From: an uncultured Clostridia bacterium
GTDB taxonomy: Bacteria; Bacillota; Clostridia; Oscillospirales; Acutalibacteraceae
Direction of reading: 5' to 3'
NCBI GenBank assembly: GCA_937892525.1
Contig: CALAEV010000037.1
Coordinates: 1-15,987 of the forward strand
DNA: 15,987 nt
Positions 9,101 to 15,026 of this stretch are shown piece by piece. The notes under the pieces are model-generated. The model was not told where the DNA came from, made no database searches, and saw only the letters and a program-made list of their open reading frames with translations. Each line of letters opens with the position of its first letter. The stretch's first letter is position 1. The position numbers were made by a program, and so were the translations under genes.

Positions 9101-9274
9101 CTTGCAAAGCATATTCACGAGTTACCACATTATGATATTACAACATTCAATGTTGACTTAAATCAAATCGGTGTTGGTGGCGATATGCCGGGCGATGCAC
9201 AGGTTCGTGAAAAGTATCAGCTTAAACCAAATAAGGTTTATACATATACTTTCAGAATTTCACCAATCAAGTAA
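6143..9274 (+). CDS. lacZ: Beta-galactosidase, glycoside hydrolase family 2
   Basis: This is a 1043-residue LacZ-type enzyme that hydrolyses terminal beta-galactosides by a retaining mechanism. It has the five-domain layout of E. coli LacZ (1024 residues) and no signal peptide, so it acts in the cytoplasm on imported sugar. Visible landmarks are SDGAYLENQDMW (193-204; D194 matches the substrate-binding D201 of LacZ), GVNRHDFDP (344-352), RTSHYPDDPYFYELCDEYG (379-397), DLETHG with metal ligands E407 and H409, MWSLGNEAGDG with acid/base E452, and LLCEYAHAMENS with nucleophile E540. The motif GGYIWDFVDQ (567-576) carries the active-site Trp. Near the C-terminus GVGGD is followed by MPGDA (1015-1019), where E. 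coli LacZ has NSW, so its substrate-stacking W999 has no obvious counterpart. GGAGG stands 6 bases before the ATG. The gene is second in a unit with the DUF815 ATPase and ends at a strong terminator. Confidence 0.96.
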   Translation: MRNYKYDWENPAIFKKNKEDGHVIAFSYDNEQDALNRVEPSSKMTLNGTWKFHWQRGLNDCPTDFYKDSFDASLWRDIKVPSVWQIGQDTESYPYYYASTYCRAISRSKSKIPSIDHTMQEIGIYVRDFDMPEHFDGQEIFLHFGAAKSAIEVYLNGEYVGYSQGSMTPHEFDITKYARKGSNRVAVKVYRFSDGAYLENQDMWLLCGLYREVYVFAEPKKCIRDFFITTDLDKEYKDSNTNLEIKVNNYDNKGGATVKAEIIDSDERILLGEAEFQGSATLNFNKLIENPKKWSAETPYLYKLLISITADGKTTYKCIRFGFKKVEIIGEKFLFNGKPLLLRGVNRHDFDPDNGWAVPTERYHQDLNFMKNANINSIRTSHYPDDPYFYELCDEYGFYVMDECDLETHGVRRKGVPGDNPMWTDAVVDRMERMVLRDRNHACVFMWSLGNEAGDGNNFMEMKKAALKLDNTRQFHYEGDFNFTKSDVISRMYPVESVMKKLCNKEPIEITLYDNIANALAADSKPIKKEDYCRPVLLCEYAHAMENSLGNFQEYMDDFEAHEHMCGGYIWDFVDQAIRRKTPEGDQWLYGTDFEKYEPGRYTHLPNTTAMTGSNTYFNANGIITADRKPHPSYFEVKKVYCEIKVKEKDLSKGEFTLINKKLFTDLADFQFKWSLQAEGVEVQSGVVDINCGPQSQVDFTIPYDLTTLPEKECVLIVSFLNKEAHPWCEAGYEQGFDQFVVKSVKPEEKKYDGNVTFVKNGSVVTAQGEGFAVTINGGKITSLKYNDKEYLKAPVTPNYFRAVTDNDLSNMNFVPFTIPFHPYFNWQRATNGAKGTVKSASKNSLGQLVINIDWSVQFFSGVTSAIVVNPDGSLEITHTGTPKMFNLLRFGTKMGLLREFDQVKWYGRGPQETYFDRKTGGKITLHEKSVADLEHHYMRPQENGNRTDVRWVEIRNKDNLGLRFEAMGETPICFSAWHYTQDQLQLAKHIHELPHYDITTFNVDLNQIGVGGDMPGDAQVREKYQLKPNKVYTYTFRISPIK

Positions 9275-9275
9275 A

Positions 9276-9306
9276 CGCAAAATTCAAAATGCAAAACGCA
9301 AAATGA
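9276..9306. repeat. CAAAA-rich short tandem repeats
   Basis: Between the lacZ stop and its terminator the units GCAAAATT, CAAAATGC, AAAACGC and AAAATG follow each other as degenerate direct repeats with a core CAAAA about every 8 bases. No role is evident. They could be remnants of a slippage-prone intergenic repeat. Confidence 0.5.
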
Positions 9307-9307
9307 T

Positions 9308-9340
9308 AAAACGGACAGATTTTTCAATCTGTCCGTTTTT
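9308..9340 (+). terminator. Rho-independent terminator of lacZ
   Basis: A perfect 14-bp stem (9308-9321 with 9326-9339, core ACGGACAGATT) closes a four-base TTTC loop and runs into a T-stretch. It starts 34 bases after the lacZ stop. Four A residues on its left side give a short T-run on the other strand too, so it may also work as a back-up for transcription arriving from ridA. Confidence 0.93.
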
Positions 9341-9379
9341 GATTTATAGATGTATCTATTTTATATTTAAATTAATTAT

Positions 9380-9503
9380 TTTTTCGCTAGGCAATCTTGC
9401 TTAGGTGCATTATTTTTGAGCAGATTTTTCGCAAGACAATGTGTCAAAGGCGAAGCTGTATAAAAATACCGCGAGCCGAATGACACGCGGTATTGCGAAA
9501 AAT
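9380..9503. repeat. Cluster of nested palindromes and direct repeats
   Basis: This non-coding stretch holds several related units. TTTTTCGCTAGGCAATC (9380-9396) and TTTTTCGCAAGACAATG (9425-9441) are direct repeats agreeing at 14 of 17 positions, and TTTTTCGCAA occurs a third time inverted (9493-9502). The outer arms ATTTTTCGCAA (9424-9434) and TTGCGAAAAAT (9493-9503) are exact inverted repeats enclosing a second pair, GTGTCA (9441-9446) and TGACAC (9481-9486). A separate palindrome CTAGGCAATCTTGCTTAG lies at 9387-9404. The right part includes the ridA terminator. The arrangement resembles a small non-autonomous palindromic element, but copies elsewhere in the genome cannot be seen from here. 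Confidence 0.55.
9462..9494 (-). terminator. Rho-independent terminator of ilvA-ridA
   Basis: On the minus strand a perfect 9-bp stem AATACCGCG/CGCGGTATT (9486-9494 with 9465-9473) with a 12-base loop is followed by a run of five T. It begins 23 bases after the ridA stop. It lies inside the palindrome cluster, so that element supplies the terminator. Confidence 0.8.
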
Positions 9504-9516
9504 ATGCCAAAAAGAA

Positions 9517-9894
9517 TTATTTAACTATTGCTATGGTTTCAACTTCAACAAGTACATCCTTTGGTAACTGCTTTGCTGCTACGCATGAGCGAGCAGGTTT
9601 TGAAGTGAAATACTCTGCATAGATTGCATTAAATGCTGCGAAATCTTCCATATTTTTAAGGAAGCAAGTTGTTTTTACAACATTTTCTAAATCACTACCT
9701 GATGCCTCGAGAAGATTTTTGATGTTCTCGCAAACTTGTTTTGTTTGTCCCTCAATTGTTGTTGCCTCAACCTCGCTTGTTGTTGGGTTGATTGCAATTT
9801 GTCCTGATGTGAAAACAAAATCCCCCACTACCTTTGCTTGTGAGTATGGGCCGATAGCTGCAGGTGCTTTATCTGTACTGATTGTTTTAATCAT
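9517..9894 (-). CDS. ridA: RidA enamine/imine deaminase
   Basis: This is a 125-residue protein of the RidA (YjgF/YER057c/UK114) family, of typical full length. RidA trimers hydrolyse reactive 2-aminoacrylate and 2-aminocrotonate, which PLP-dependent serine/threonine dehydratases release, to the keto acid and ammonia. The N-terminal APAAIGPYSQA (10-20), FTSGQIAINP (28-37) and the C-terminal PARSCVAAKQLPKDVLVEVE (100-119) are family signatures. R102 matches the arginine that binds the substrate carboxylate and E119 the conserved glutamate. The gene follows ilvA by 12 bp, and its AAGGAG Shine-Dalgarno overlaps the ilvA stop codon (TAAGGAG), which points to translational coupling. The neighbour makes exactly the intermediates RidA removes. 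Confidence 0.97.
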   Translation of the reverse strand: MIKTISTDKAPAAIGPYSQAKVVGDFVFTSGQIAINPTTSEVEATTIEGQTKQVCENIKNLLEASGSDLENVVKTTCFLKNMEDFAAFNAIYAEYFTSKPARSCVAAKQLPKDVLVEVETIAIVK

Positions 9895-9906
9895 AATAAT
9901 TACTCC

Positions 9907-11100
9907 TTATACAAGTTTATAACCTTGTGTTGTCAATTCGTTTCTAATCATTTCAATATGCTCAAAGTTTCTAGTTTCAAGCAAGATACGAAGATAGCAA
10001 CCGTTGATTTCCGAGTTTTCAGATGCTCTTTCGTGGTGGATTGAAATAACATTACCACCCAAATCTGCAATAATATTTGAAACGCCTTTAAGCTGACCTG
10101 GTTTGTCAACAAGCTCGATTGTAAGTGAATATGTACGACCACTCGTGAGCAAACCACGTTTAATTACACGAGAAAGGATTGTAACGTCAATATTACCACC
10201 TGAAACAAGGCACACAACCTTTTTGCCTTTAACATCGATTTTATTAAACATTACTGCAGCAACTGAAACTGCACCTGCACCCTCTGTTACAAGTTTTTGC
10301 TGTTCAATTAGGGCCAGAATTGCAGTTGCGATTTCGTCGTCAGAAACTGTTACAACTTCGTCAACATATTTCTTTACATACTCAAATGTATTTGCGCCCG
10401 GCTCTTTAACTGCGATACCGTCAGCAATAGTTGAAACGTTATCGAGTCGCTCGATTTTATCATCTTTAATAGAGTTATACATACTTGGTGCACCTTTTGC
10501 CTGAACACCGTAAACCTTAACCTTAGGATTAAGTGCTTTAATTGCAAATGAAACACCACTTATAAGTCCGCCACCACCGATTGGCACAACAACTGCGTCA
10601 GCGTCGGCAAGTTGGTCAAGGATTTCAAGACCTATTGTACCCTGACCTGCAATAACATCGTCATCGTCAAATGGGTGTACGAATGTATAGCCTTTTTCGT
10701 CTCTTAACTGTAATGCTTTATTGTAAGCATCATCATAAACACCTTCAACAAGGCAGATATCTGCACCGTAGCTCTTTGTTGCTTCAACCTTTGAAATAGG
10801 AGCGCCATCAGGAAGACAGATAAGTGATTTAATGCCATTTTTTGTTGCTGCAAGTGCAACACCTTGTGCATGGTTACCAGCAGAACAAGCAATAACGCCT
10901 TTTGCCTTATCTTCTGCAGACAACTGACTGATTTTATAAGCTGCACCACGAACCTTGAAGGAGCCTGTTACCTGAAGATTTTCTGTTTTAAGATAAACCT
11001 CGCAATCAGGGTTGATTTTTGGTGCATAAATCATATCAGTTTTACGGATTATATCCTTTAATACGAATGATGCGTGATAGATTTTATCAAGTGTTACCAT
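9907..11100 (-). CDS. ilvA: Threonine ammonia-lyase with C-terminal ACT domain
   Basis: This PLP enzyme, 397 residues, deaminates threonine (and often serine) to 2-oxobutanoate (or pyruvate) and ammonia. The Schiff-base lysine is K49 in TGSFKVRGAAYK (45-56). SAGNHAQG (73-80), the glycine-rich phosphate loop IGGGGLISG (174-182) and VSGGNID (299-305) are fold-type II landmarks. Residues 323-397 form one ACT domain (TYSLTIELVDKPGQLKGVSN at its start), a ligand-binding regulatory fold. One ACT domain and this length fit the medium-length form (IlvA/TdcB type) rather than the long biosynthetic IlvA with two ACT-like units. It could serve isoleucine synthesis or threonine catabolism; no other isoleucine genes are nearby. 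A weak AGAAAGAAG precedes the ATG. The gene leads an operon with ridA from a promoter at 11133-11162. Confidence 0.95.
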   Translation of the reverse strand: MVTLDKIYHASFVLKDIIRKTDMIYAPKINPDCEVYLKTENLQVTGSFKVRGAAYKISQLSAEDKAKGVIACSAGNHAQGVALAATKNGIKSLICLPDGAPISKVEATKSYGADICLVEGVYDDAYNKALQLRDEKGYTFVHPFDDDDVIAGQGTIGLEILDQLADADAVVVPIGGGGLISGVSFAIKALNPKVKVYGVQAKGAPSMYNSIKDDKIERLDNVSTIADGIAVKEPGANTFEYVKKYVDEVVTVSDDEIATAILALIEQQKLVTEGAGAVSVAAVMFNKIDVKGKKVVCLVSGGNIDVTILSRVIKRGLLTSGRTYSLTIELVDKPGQLKGVSNIIADLGGNVISIHHERASENSEINGCYLRILLETRNFEHIEMIRNELTTQGYKLV

Positions 11101-11132
11101 AATATTACTTCTTTCTAGAAAAGATTAGAGTT

Positions 11133-11162
11133 ATTCTATCATATTAAAGTGAGTAATTGCAA
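11133..11162 (-). promoter_or_regulatory. Promoter of ilvA-ridA
   Basis: On the minus strand TTGCAA (11157-11162) and TAGAAT (11133-11138) are spaced 18 bp, with TG one base before the -10 (extended -10). The predicted start near 11126 leaves a leader of only about 26 nt, so there is no room for an attenuator or T-box. Confidence 0.65.
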
Positions 11163-11171
11163 GAGGGAAAC

Positions 11172-11208
11172 AGAAAAAAATAAAAACGGCTTCTCCTTGA
11201 GGAGAAGC
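11172..11208 (-). terminator. Terminator of the metallophosphoesterase unit, formed by the repeat
   Basis: Read on the minus strand, the left arm hairpin of the doublet (stem GCTTCTCC/GGAGAAGC) is followed by CG and then TTTTTATTTTTTT. That is a strong intrinsic terminator for transcripts coming through the metallophosphoesterase gene. It stands just upstream of the ilvA promoter and insulates it. Confidence 0.8.
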
Positions 11209-11320
11209 TGTCGAGCGTATGCGAGACTGATGAGGTGTAGGATACGAAGTATCCGTTACATCAAGTTTTCCACCTCATCCGTCAATGCTATGCATTGCCA
11301 CCTTCCCCTCAAGGGGAAGG
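11189..11320. repeat. REPIN-like inverted doublet of palindromic repeats
   Basis: Two related arms of about 50 bases face each other around a central hairpin. Each arm, read inward, is an 8-bp stem with a four-base TTGA-type loop (11189-11208 on the plus strand; 11320-11301 on the minus strand), a short spacer, a second weaker hairpin (11211-11227; 11294-11281) and the shared end GATGAGGTG (11229-11237; its complement CACCTCATC at 11271-11279). The centre holds GGATAC-GAA-GTATCC (11240-11254). The arms match at most positions and several differences keep the stems paired, for example CTTCTCC/GGAGAAG against CTTCCCC/GGGGAAG. No gene lies inside. The layout is that of a REP doublet or small MITE mobilised in trans, and I recall similar elements from gut Clostridia. 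No REP-type transposase is present here. Confidence 0.75.
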
Positions 11321-11329
11321 CAATTACTT

Positions 11330-12676
11330 TTACCATTCAATTGTTTCGTTATAATCGTCATAACCGTAATTGCCTGCAGTATTTTTAAGCAGTTCGGCTA
11401 AATCCACTTTTTCACCATAAGGGTCTTTTACGCTTATTTTCTTAAGAATTGGTTTCATTCTCTTTAAGAAAGCAATAAACACATCCCCTTCTGGTGTACC
11501 CTCGTTATAAGTCTGGTTACCACGAAAAACATTACGCACAAGCACAGTTGCATAATCGATAAGTTTAACTTTTCTTATACTCTTATCGCATTTAATAAAA
11601 AGTAATCTTGCAAGAGTGCCAAGTTTTACAGAGCAGAGAAGTTTACCTGCCATACGAAGTCCAAAAACTAGACCTTTACTCTCTTTAATATGGAATTTTC
11701 TCATTGCACGTGTTGTATCATCACGCAAATCAAGCATAATATTTCTAATCATCGCATCGAATACGCTTGTTAAATATTCTTTGCAAGTCATACCCTTTGT
11801 GTCGTAATCAAAGTCAGGTGTAGTAATACTTTCAATTTCTGCTTTGTTCTCGCCAAGAGTTACCAATCTTATGTATGATGGGTCTGCAATAATTGAGCCT
11901 GTTGTAACGTCAAAGAACTTGTTCCCCTTTTCAGTTACAAATTCATTGATACTCTGATTGTGCATATGACCAGTAAATACAAGGTGGACACCCTCATCTG
12001 CAAGAAGTGTTGCAACTGATTTATAGTCATACATAAGTGCAGATTTAATAATTGAGAAAACTGGCTGAATAGGAAGCACAGGGTAATGGCAGATTGCGAA
12101 CATTGTTTGATTATCTTCGCGTGCCTTTTTAGTCTGCTCTTTAATCCATTCAACCTGTTTTTCTGTTAAACTAAACTGACCATTTGTTTTAACATCTGCA
12201 TTTATTGCAAGAAGTCGCACACCATCACTTAACTGTGCAACATAAGAAAGATGCTCTTTGTCAACTGCGATTGCATTGCTGAATCCAAAATCATTATAAA
12301 GTCCTATAAGCTCTTCTTTTGCCGTTGGCTCCGGCATATATCTGCCGTTTTCACCGAATGCGAATGGGTCGCCTTTCCAGTCATGGTCGGCAGTAATAAG
12401 ATAAACCTTTTTACCCTTTGATTTTAAATCATAAAGAAGTTTTATAAACTTTTCGTGGCTTTTTTTCTCACCATTCTGTGTTAAGTCGCCAACAATAATA
12501 ACTGTATCGGCTAAATCTGTTTCGCCCAAATATTTGAACACTGCGTTATTGATACTTTCAGTTTCGGCAAAACATTTCTGCTCATAGTGCATAAAGTCCT
12601 CATAAGCAGGACCACTACAACCTAAATCCGTATCGAAAAAATGTGGGTCAGTTAAAACTAAAAACTTGAAACTCAT
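11330..12676 (-). CDS. Cytosolic calcineurin-like metallophosphoesterase
   Basis: This is a 448-residue member of the calcineurin-like phosphoesterase superfamily, which uses two metal ions to hydrolyse phosphate mono- or diesters. The metal-binding motifs appear in order: D10-P-H12, GDLTQNGE with D64, an altered third motif TADHD (96-99), CHYP with H197, and GHMH with H237 and H239. The third motif is normally GNH(D/E); here it is ADHD, so the metal-coordinating Asn is replaced by Asp97. No signal peptide or membrane segment is seen. Residues from about 295 to the end form a helical, basic C-terminal extension without a motif I recognise. The substrate is unknown. AGGTGA stands before the ATG. 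The gene is last in a unit with a GPH transporter and a YhhN-like protein, separated from the transporter by a hairpin. Confidence 0.88.
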   Translation of the reverse strand: MSFKFLVLTDPHFFDTDLGCSGPAYEDFMHYEQKCFAETESINNAVFKYLGETDLADTVIIVGDLTQNGEKKSHEKFIKLLYDLKSKGKKVYLITADHDWKGDPFAFGENGRYMPEPTAKEELIGLYNDFGFSNAIAVDKEHLSYVAQLSDGVRLLAINADVKTNGQFSLTEKQVEWIKEQTKKAREDNQTMFAICHYPVLPIQPVFSIIKSALMYDYKSVATLLADEGVHLVFTGHMHNQSINEFVTEKGNKFFDVTTGSIIADPSYIRLVTLGENKAEIESITTPDFDYDTKGMTCKEYLTSVFDAMIRNIMLDLRDDTTRAMRKFHIKESKGLVFGLRMAGKLLCSVKLGTLARLLFIKCDKSIRKVKLIDYATVLVRNVFRGNQTYNEGTPEGDVFIAFLKRMKPILKKISVKDPYGEKVDLAELLKNTAGNYGYDDYNETIEW

Positions 12677-12692
12677 AATATCACCTATAAAT

Positions 12693-12719
12693 AAGACCTA
12701 CATATAAAATGTAGGTCTT
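12693..12719 (-). terminator. Intergenic hairpin between the transporter and phosphoesterase genes
   Basis: A perfect 11-bp stem AAGACCTACAT/ATGTAGGTCTT with a five-base loop fills most of the 51-bp gap. On the minus strand only ATTTATA follows, so termination would be partial at best. The hairpin ends just before the Shine-Dalgarno of the phosphoesterase gene. It may lower downstream expression or protect the 3' end of the transporter mRNA. Confidence 0.55.
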
Positions 12720-12727
12720 TGCTTGTT

Positions 12728-14227
12728 TTATTCTACTACTAATCCTTCTGACTGACGCTTTGCTTGAAGCGCTGCAATCATATCTTTTTTCTCTTTACCT
12801 GCAATTTTGTAGAAGAACATTGGAATTGCACAGAGAAGCATACTTACACCTGGTACAATTGAAACGAGTGAGAACATTGCAAATCTCATTTCAGGTGGCA
12901 TATCAAGTGCTGATACAACCGCACTTGATGAATACATCTGTGCAGGGTCAAGACCGATTACCATATACATAATAACGATACCTGATGTTGCAAACGCATT
13001 ACCAATTTTATTGATAAAGCCCTGACAAGCAGCACCAAGAGCATTATCACGGAAACCTGTTTTAAGTTCCATATAGTCAAGGCAGTCACCAATCATTGCA
13101 AGGCAAACTGTGTTGATAACGCCAAGTGGAATACAAGAAATAATGATGAATGGGATACAAGCATAAAGATTCATTGTAAACCAACCAACAACTGTTGTAA
13201 TAATACTTGCTACAAAGCCAGCAAGACAAGTTACAATAACAAGTTTCTTATAATCAAACTTCTTCATAAGCTTTGGCATAAAGAGTGTTGCGCCGAAAAG
13301 ACCTACGATTGAACTAATCTGGAATACTGTTTTAACTGTTGAAATACTGCTTTCAATTGCTGCAACTCTTTCAGCTTCTGTTGCAAGAGTTGCAAGTTCA
13401 GGTCCTATATAGAATGAGTAACGAGCAACGTGGATAGCTGCTGCAGATACCATATAACGACCACTTGAAAGAACGCCCATTAAAAGAACAAGCACGAGTG
13501 GTTTGCACTTAAATACACGAGCAAGCTGTGATGGTTCGCCCTTTTGACGCTCACGAACAGGCATTTTAACGTGTTCCTTAACACCTGTGCAAGCACGAGA
13601 ATACATAATTATACCGAGGCCAACTGTTACAATTGCCATAATGAGATATTTTCTCTTTTGAATTGTAAGGAAGTCAGTTGTATTTGTATTTTGTGCCCAA
13701 GAAGCGATAATAAAACCAACTACAAGGAAAAGAACTTCAGGAACAGCAGAACCGATTGAATTAAAAATCTTACTTACAGAAATAACTGAACTGCGTTCTT
13801 CTGAATCAGGTGTCATAACATTTGGAAGTCCCCAGAATGCAACGTCACCAACTGTATAAATCATACCCCAAGCAACATAAACGATTGCTGAATAAACCAT
13901 CATTGCTGTTTTGTCAAGATTAGGGCTTAAATACATAAGTAATGTTACAATACCGATAGGAATCAATGCCCAACGGATAAATGGTAACATCTTACCACTT
14001 TTAAGGGTGCTTCTGTCAACAATCATACCCATAAGTGGGTCATTAATTGCGTCCCAGACACGTGCTAAAAGCATAAGCAAAAGCACGAACATTGGTGTTA
14101 ATTGTAAAACATTGAGATAGTAGTCACTTATGTAACTTGACATAAGTGCATAAATCATACCCTGACCTAAACCTGCAACGCAGAAAGAAGTCATTTCTTT
14201 TTTCTGAACATATTTTTTCTGTTCCAT
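12728..14227 (-). CDS. GPH-family sugar:cation symporter (MFS type)
   Basis: This 499-residue inner-membrane transporter belongs to the glycoside-pentoside-hexuronide:cation symporter family (MelB/XynP/GusB relatives), which import sugars or glycosides with H+ or Na+. The family signature lies in the TM2 to loop 2-3 region: WDAINDPLMGMIVDRS (58-73) followed by SGKMLPFIRW; the paired Asp residues (D59, D63) match the cation-site region of MelB. A second conserved stretch is MIGDCLDYMELKTGFRDNAL in the C-terminal half. About twelve hydrophobic segments alternate with short loops, and the central cytoplasmic loop holds KEHVKMPVRERQKGE. Substrate cannot be read from the sequence. The ATG follows the upstream YhhN-like gene by 9 bp, and its AAGGTGA overlaps that gene's stop codon. 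The beta-galactosidase elsewhere in the window could use its cargo, which is a guess. Confidence 0.9.
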   Translation of the reverse strand: MEQKKYVQKKEMTSFCVAGLGQGMIYALMSSYISDYYLNVLQLTPMFVLLLMLLARVWDAINDPLMGMIVDRSTLKSGKMLPFIRWALIPIGIVTLLMYLSPNLDKTAMMVYSAIVYVAWGMIYTVGDVAFWGLPNVMTPDSEERSSVISVSKIFNSIGSAVPEVLFLVVGFIIASWAQNTNTTDFLTIQKRKYLIMAIVTVGLGIIMYSRACTGVKEHVKMPVRERQKGEPSQLARVFKCKPLVLVLLMGVLSSGRYMVSAAAIHVARYSFYIGPELATLATEAERVAAIESSISTVKTVFQISSIVGLFGATLFMPKLMKKFDYKKLVIVTCLAGFVASIITTVVGWFTMNLYACIPFIIISCIPLGVINTVCLAMIGDCLDYMELKTGFRDNALGAACQGFINKIGNAFATSGIVIMYMVIGLDPAQMYSSSAVVSALDMPPEMRFAMFSLVSIVPGVSMLLCAIPMFFYKIAGKEKKDMIAALQAKRQSEGLVVE

Positions 14228-14236
14228 TTTTTCACC

Positions 14237-14941
14237 TTAATCCATTAATAATGTACTTGCGAAAGTAAATTGTGCTGCGTAATACAACACGTGATTTATA
14301 ATTACGTTTGCTTTTGTATTGCCACCTTCTTTGAAATAGATGCTTGAAAGCACTAAATCAGAAAGTGTAAATAACACTGAACCTGCAATAAGAGTAATAA
14401 ACTCTTTATTTGCACCACATAAAAGCACACCGTTTATTGCAGCAAACATTGTGGTTGAAAGGAAAACTGCATAAACGCCTGTAATTGGCTTGAATCTGCC
14501 ATACTTTAATCCCATTGGTTTTTCTAAAAGAAGAGTGCATACCATAAAGATTACTGAAGCAAGTAATGTTACAGGTACATACCACCACTTCATCTCTGAG
14601 TATTCACTAAAAATTGCGGGGATGAAGAAGATATGCCCCATAATGAAACACATAAATCCCGCGTATGTATAAATATGTTGATGTTGCTTATACACATATT
14701 TCAAATCCAGCCAGATATCACCCATCAAGCTAAAAATGAAACCTAAAATCATAAGAACACCATAATCAAAGTTTTCTCTATTCATCGCAAACGCCACAAA
14801 TGCAGTTGCAATAAAGCAGGCAGATGCCAACGCTTTAACAAACATTGCTTTAAGTCCACCAACCTGCACTCGCAGAATAAGGAATACTATTGTTACAATA
14901 GCACCTATAGTAACAACGCCTGCAAATAAGTTAGTTAGCAT
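14237..14941 (-). CDS. YhhN-family membrane protein (lysoplasmalogenase-like)
   Basis: This is a 234-residue integral membrane protein of the YhhN family (PF07947). The family includes vertebrate TMEM86B, which cleaves the vinyl-ether bond of lysoplasmalogens. Seven to eight hydrophobic segments can be seen. Conserved polar residues of the family lie in them: SLMGDIWLD (71-79, D75 and D79), MCFIMGHIFF (97-106, H103), AGSVLFTLSDLVLSSIYF (186-203, with S194 and D195) and NHVLYYAAQF (216-225). Many anaerobic Clostridia make plasmalogens, so a plasmalogen-related role is plausible, but bacterial members are little tested. GTAGGGGA precedes the ATG and a clear promoter lies 38-66 bases upstream. 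The gene leads the unit with the GPH transporter and the phosphoesterase. Confidence 0.82.
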   Translation of the reverse strand: MLTNLFAGVVTIGAIVTIVFLILRVQVGGLKAMFVKALASACFIATAFVAFAMNRENFDYGVLMILGFIFSLMGDIWLDLKYVYKQHQHIYTYAGFMCFIMGHIFFIPAIFSEYSEMKWWYVPVTLLASVIFMVCTLLLEKPMGLKYGRFKPITGVYAVFLSTTMFAAINGVLLCGANKEFITLIAGSVLFTLSDLVLSSIYFKEGGNTKANVIINHVLYYAAQFTFASTLLMD

Positions 14942-14978
14942 ATAAATCCCCTACCTATCAAAATTTTCCCATAAAGGA

Positions 14979-15007
14979 ATTATACCAATAATTGCCGATT
15001 AATGCAA
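14979..15007 (-). promoter_or_regulatory. Promoter of the YhhN-GPH-phosphoesterase unit
   Basis: On the minus strand TTGCAT (15002-15007) and a perfect TATAAT (14979-14984) are spaced exactly 17 bp. The expected start near 14972 gives a leader of about 30 nt. It lies 20 bases beyond the stop of the small upstream gene, so this unit is not dependent on read-through. Confidence 0.8.
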
Positions 15008-15026
15008 CTATCAGTATAACCAAATT

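Noticed and set aside
8723..9118. 131-codon open frame antisense to lacZ
   Set aside because: It lies wholly opposite the conserved GH2 C-terminal domain, has no recognisable domain and is a codon shadow.
11101..11162. T-box or amino-acid attenuator ahead of ilvA
   Set aside because: The predicted leader is only about 26 nt, too short for a T-box or leader-peptide attenuator.
11149..11388. 79-codon open frame across the palindromic doublet
   Set aside because: It reads through the inverted repeat and the end of the phosphoesterase gene; no Shine-Dalgarno and no protein-like conservation.
12728..14227. Assigning the GPH transporter as a lactose permease of lacZ
   Set aside because: The family signature does not give the substrate, and the genes are in separate units on opposite strands; kept only as a guess.
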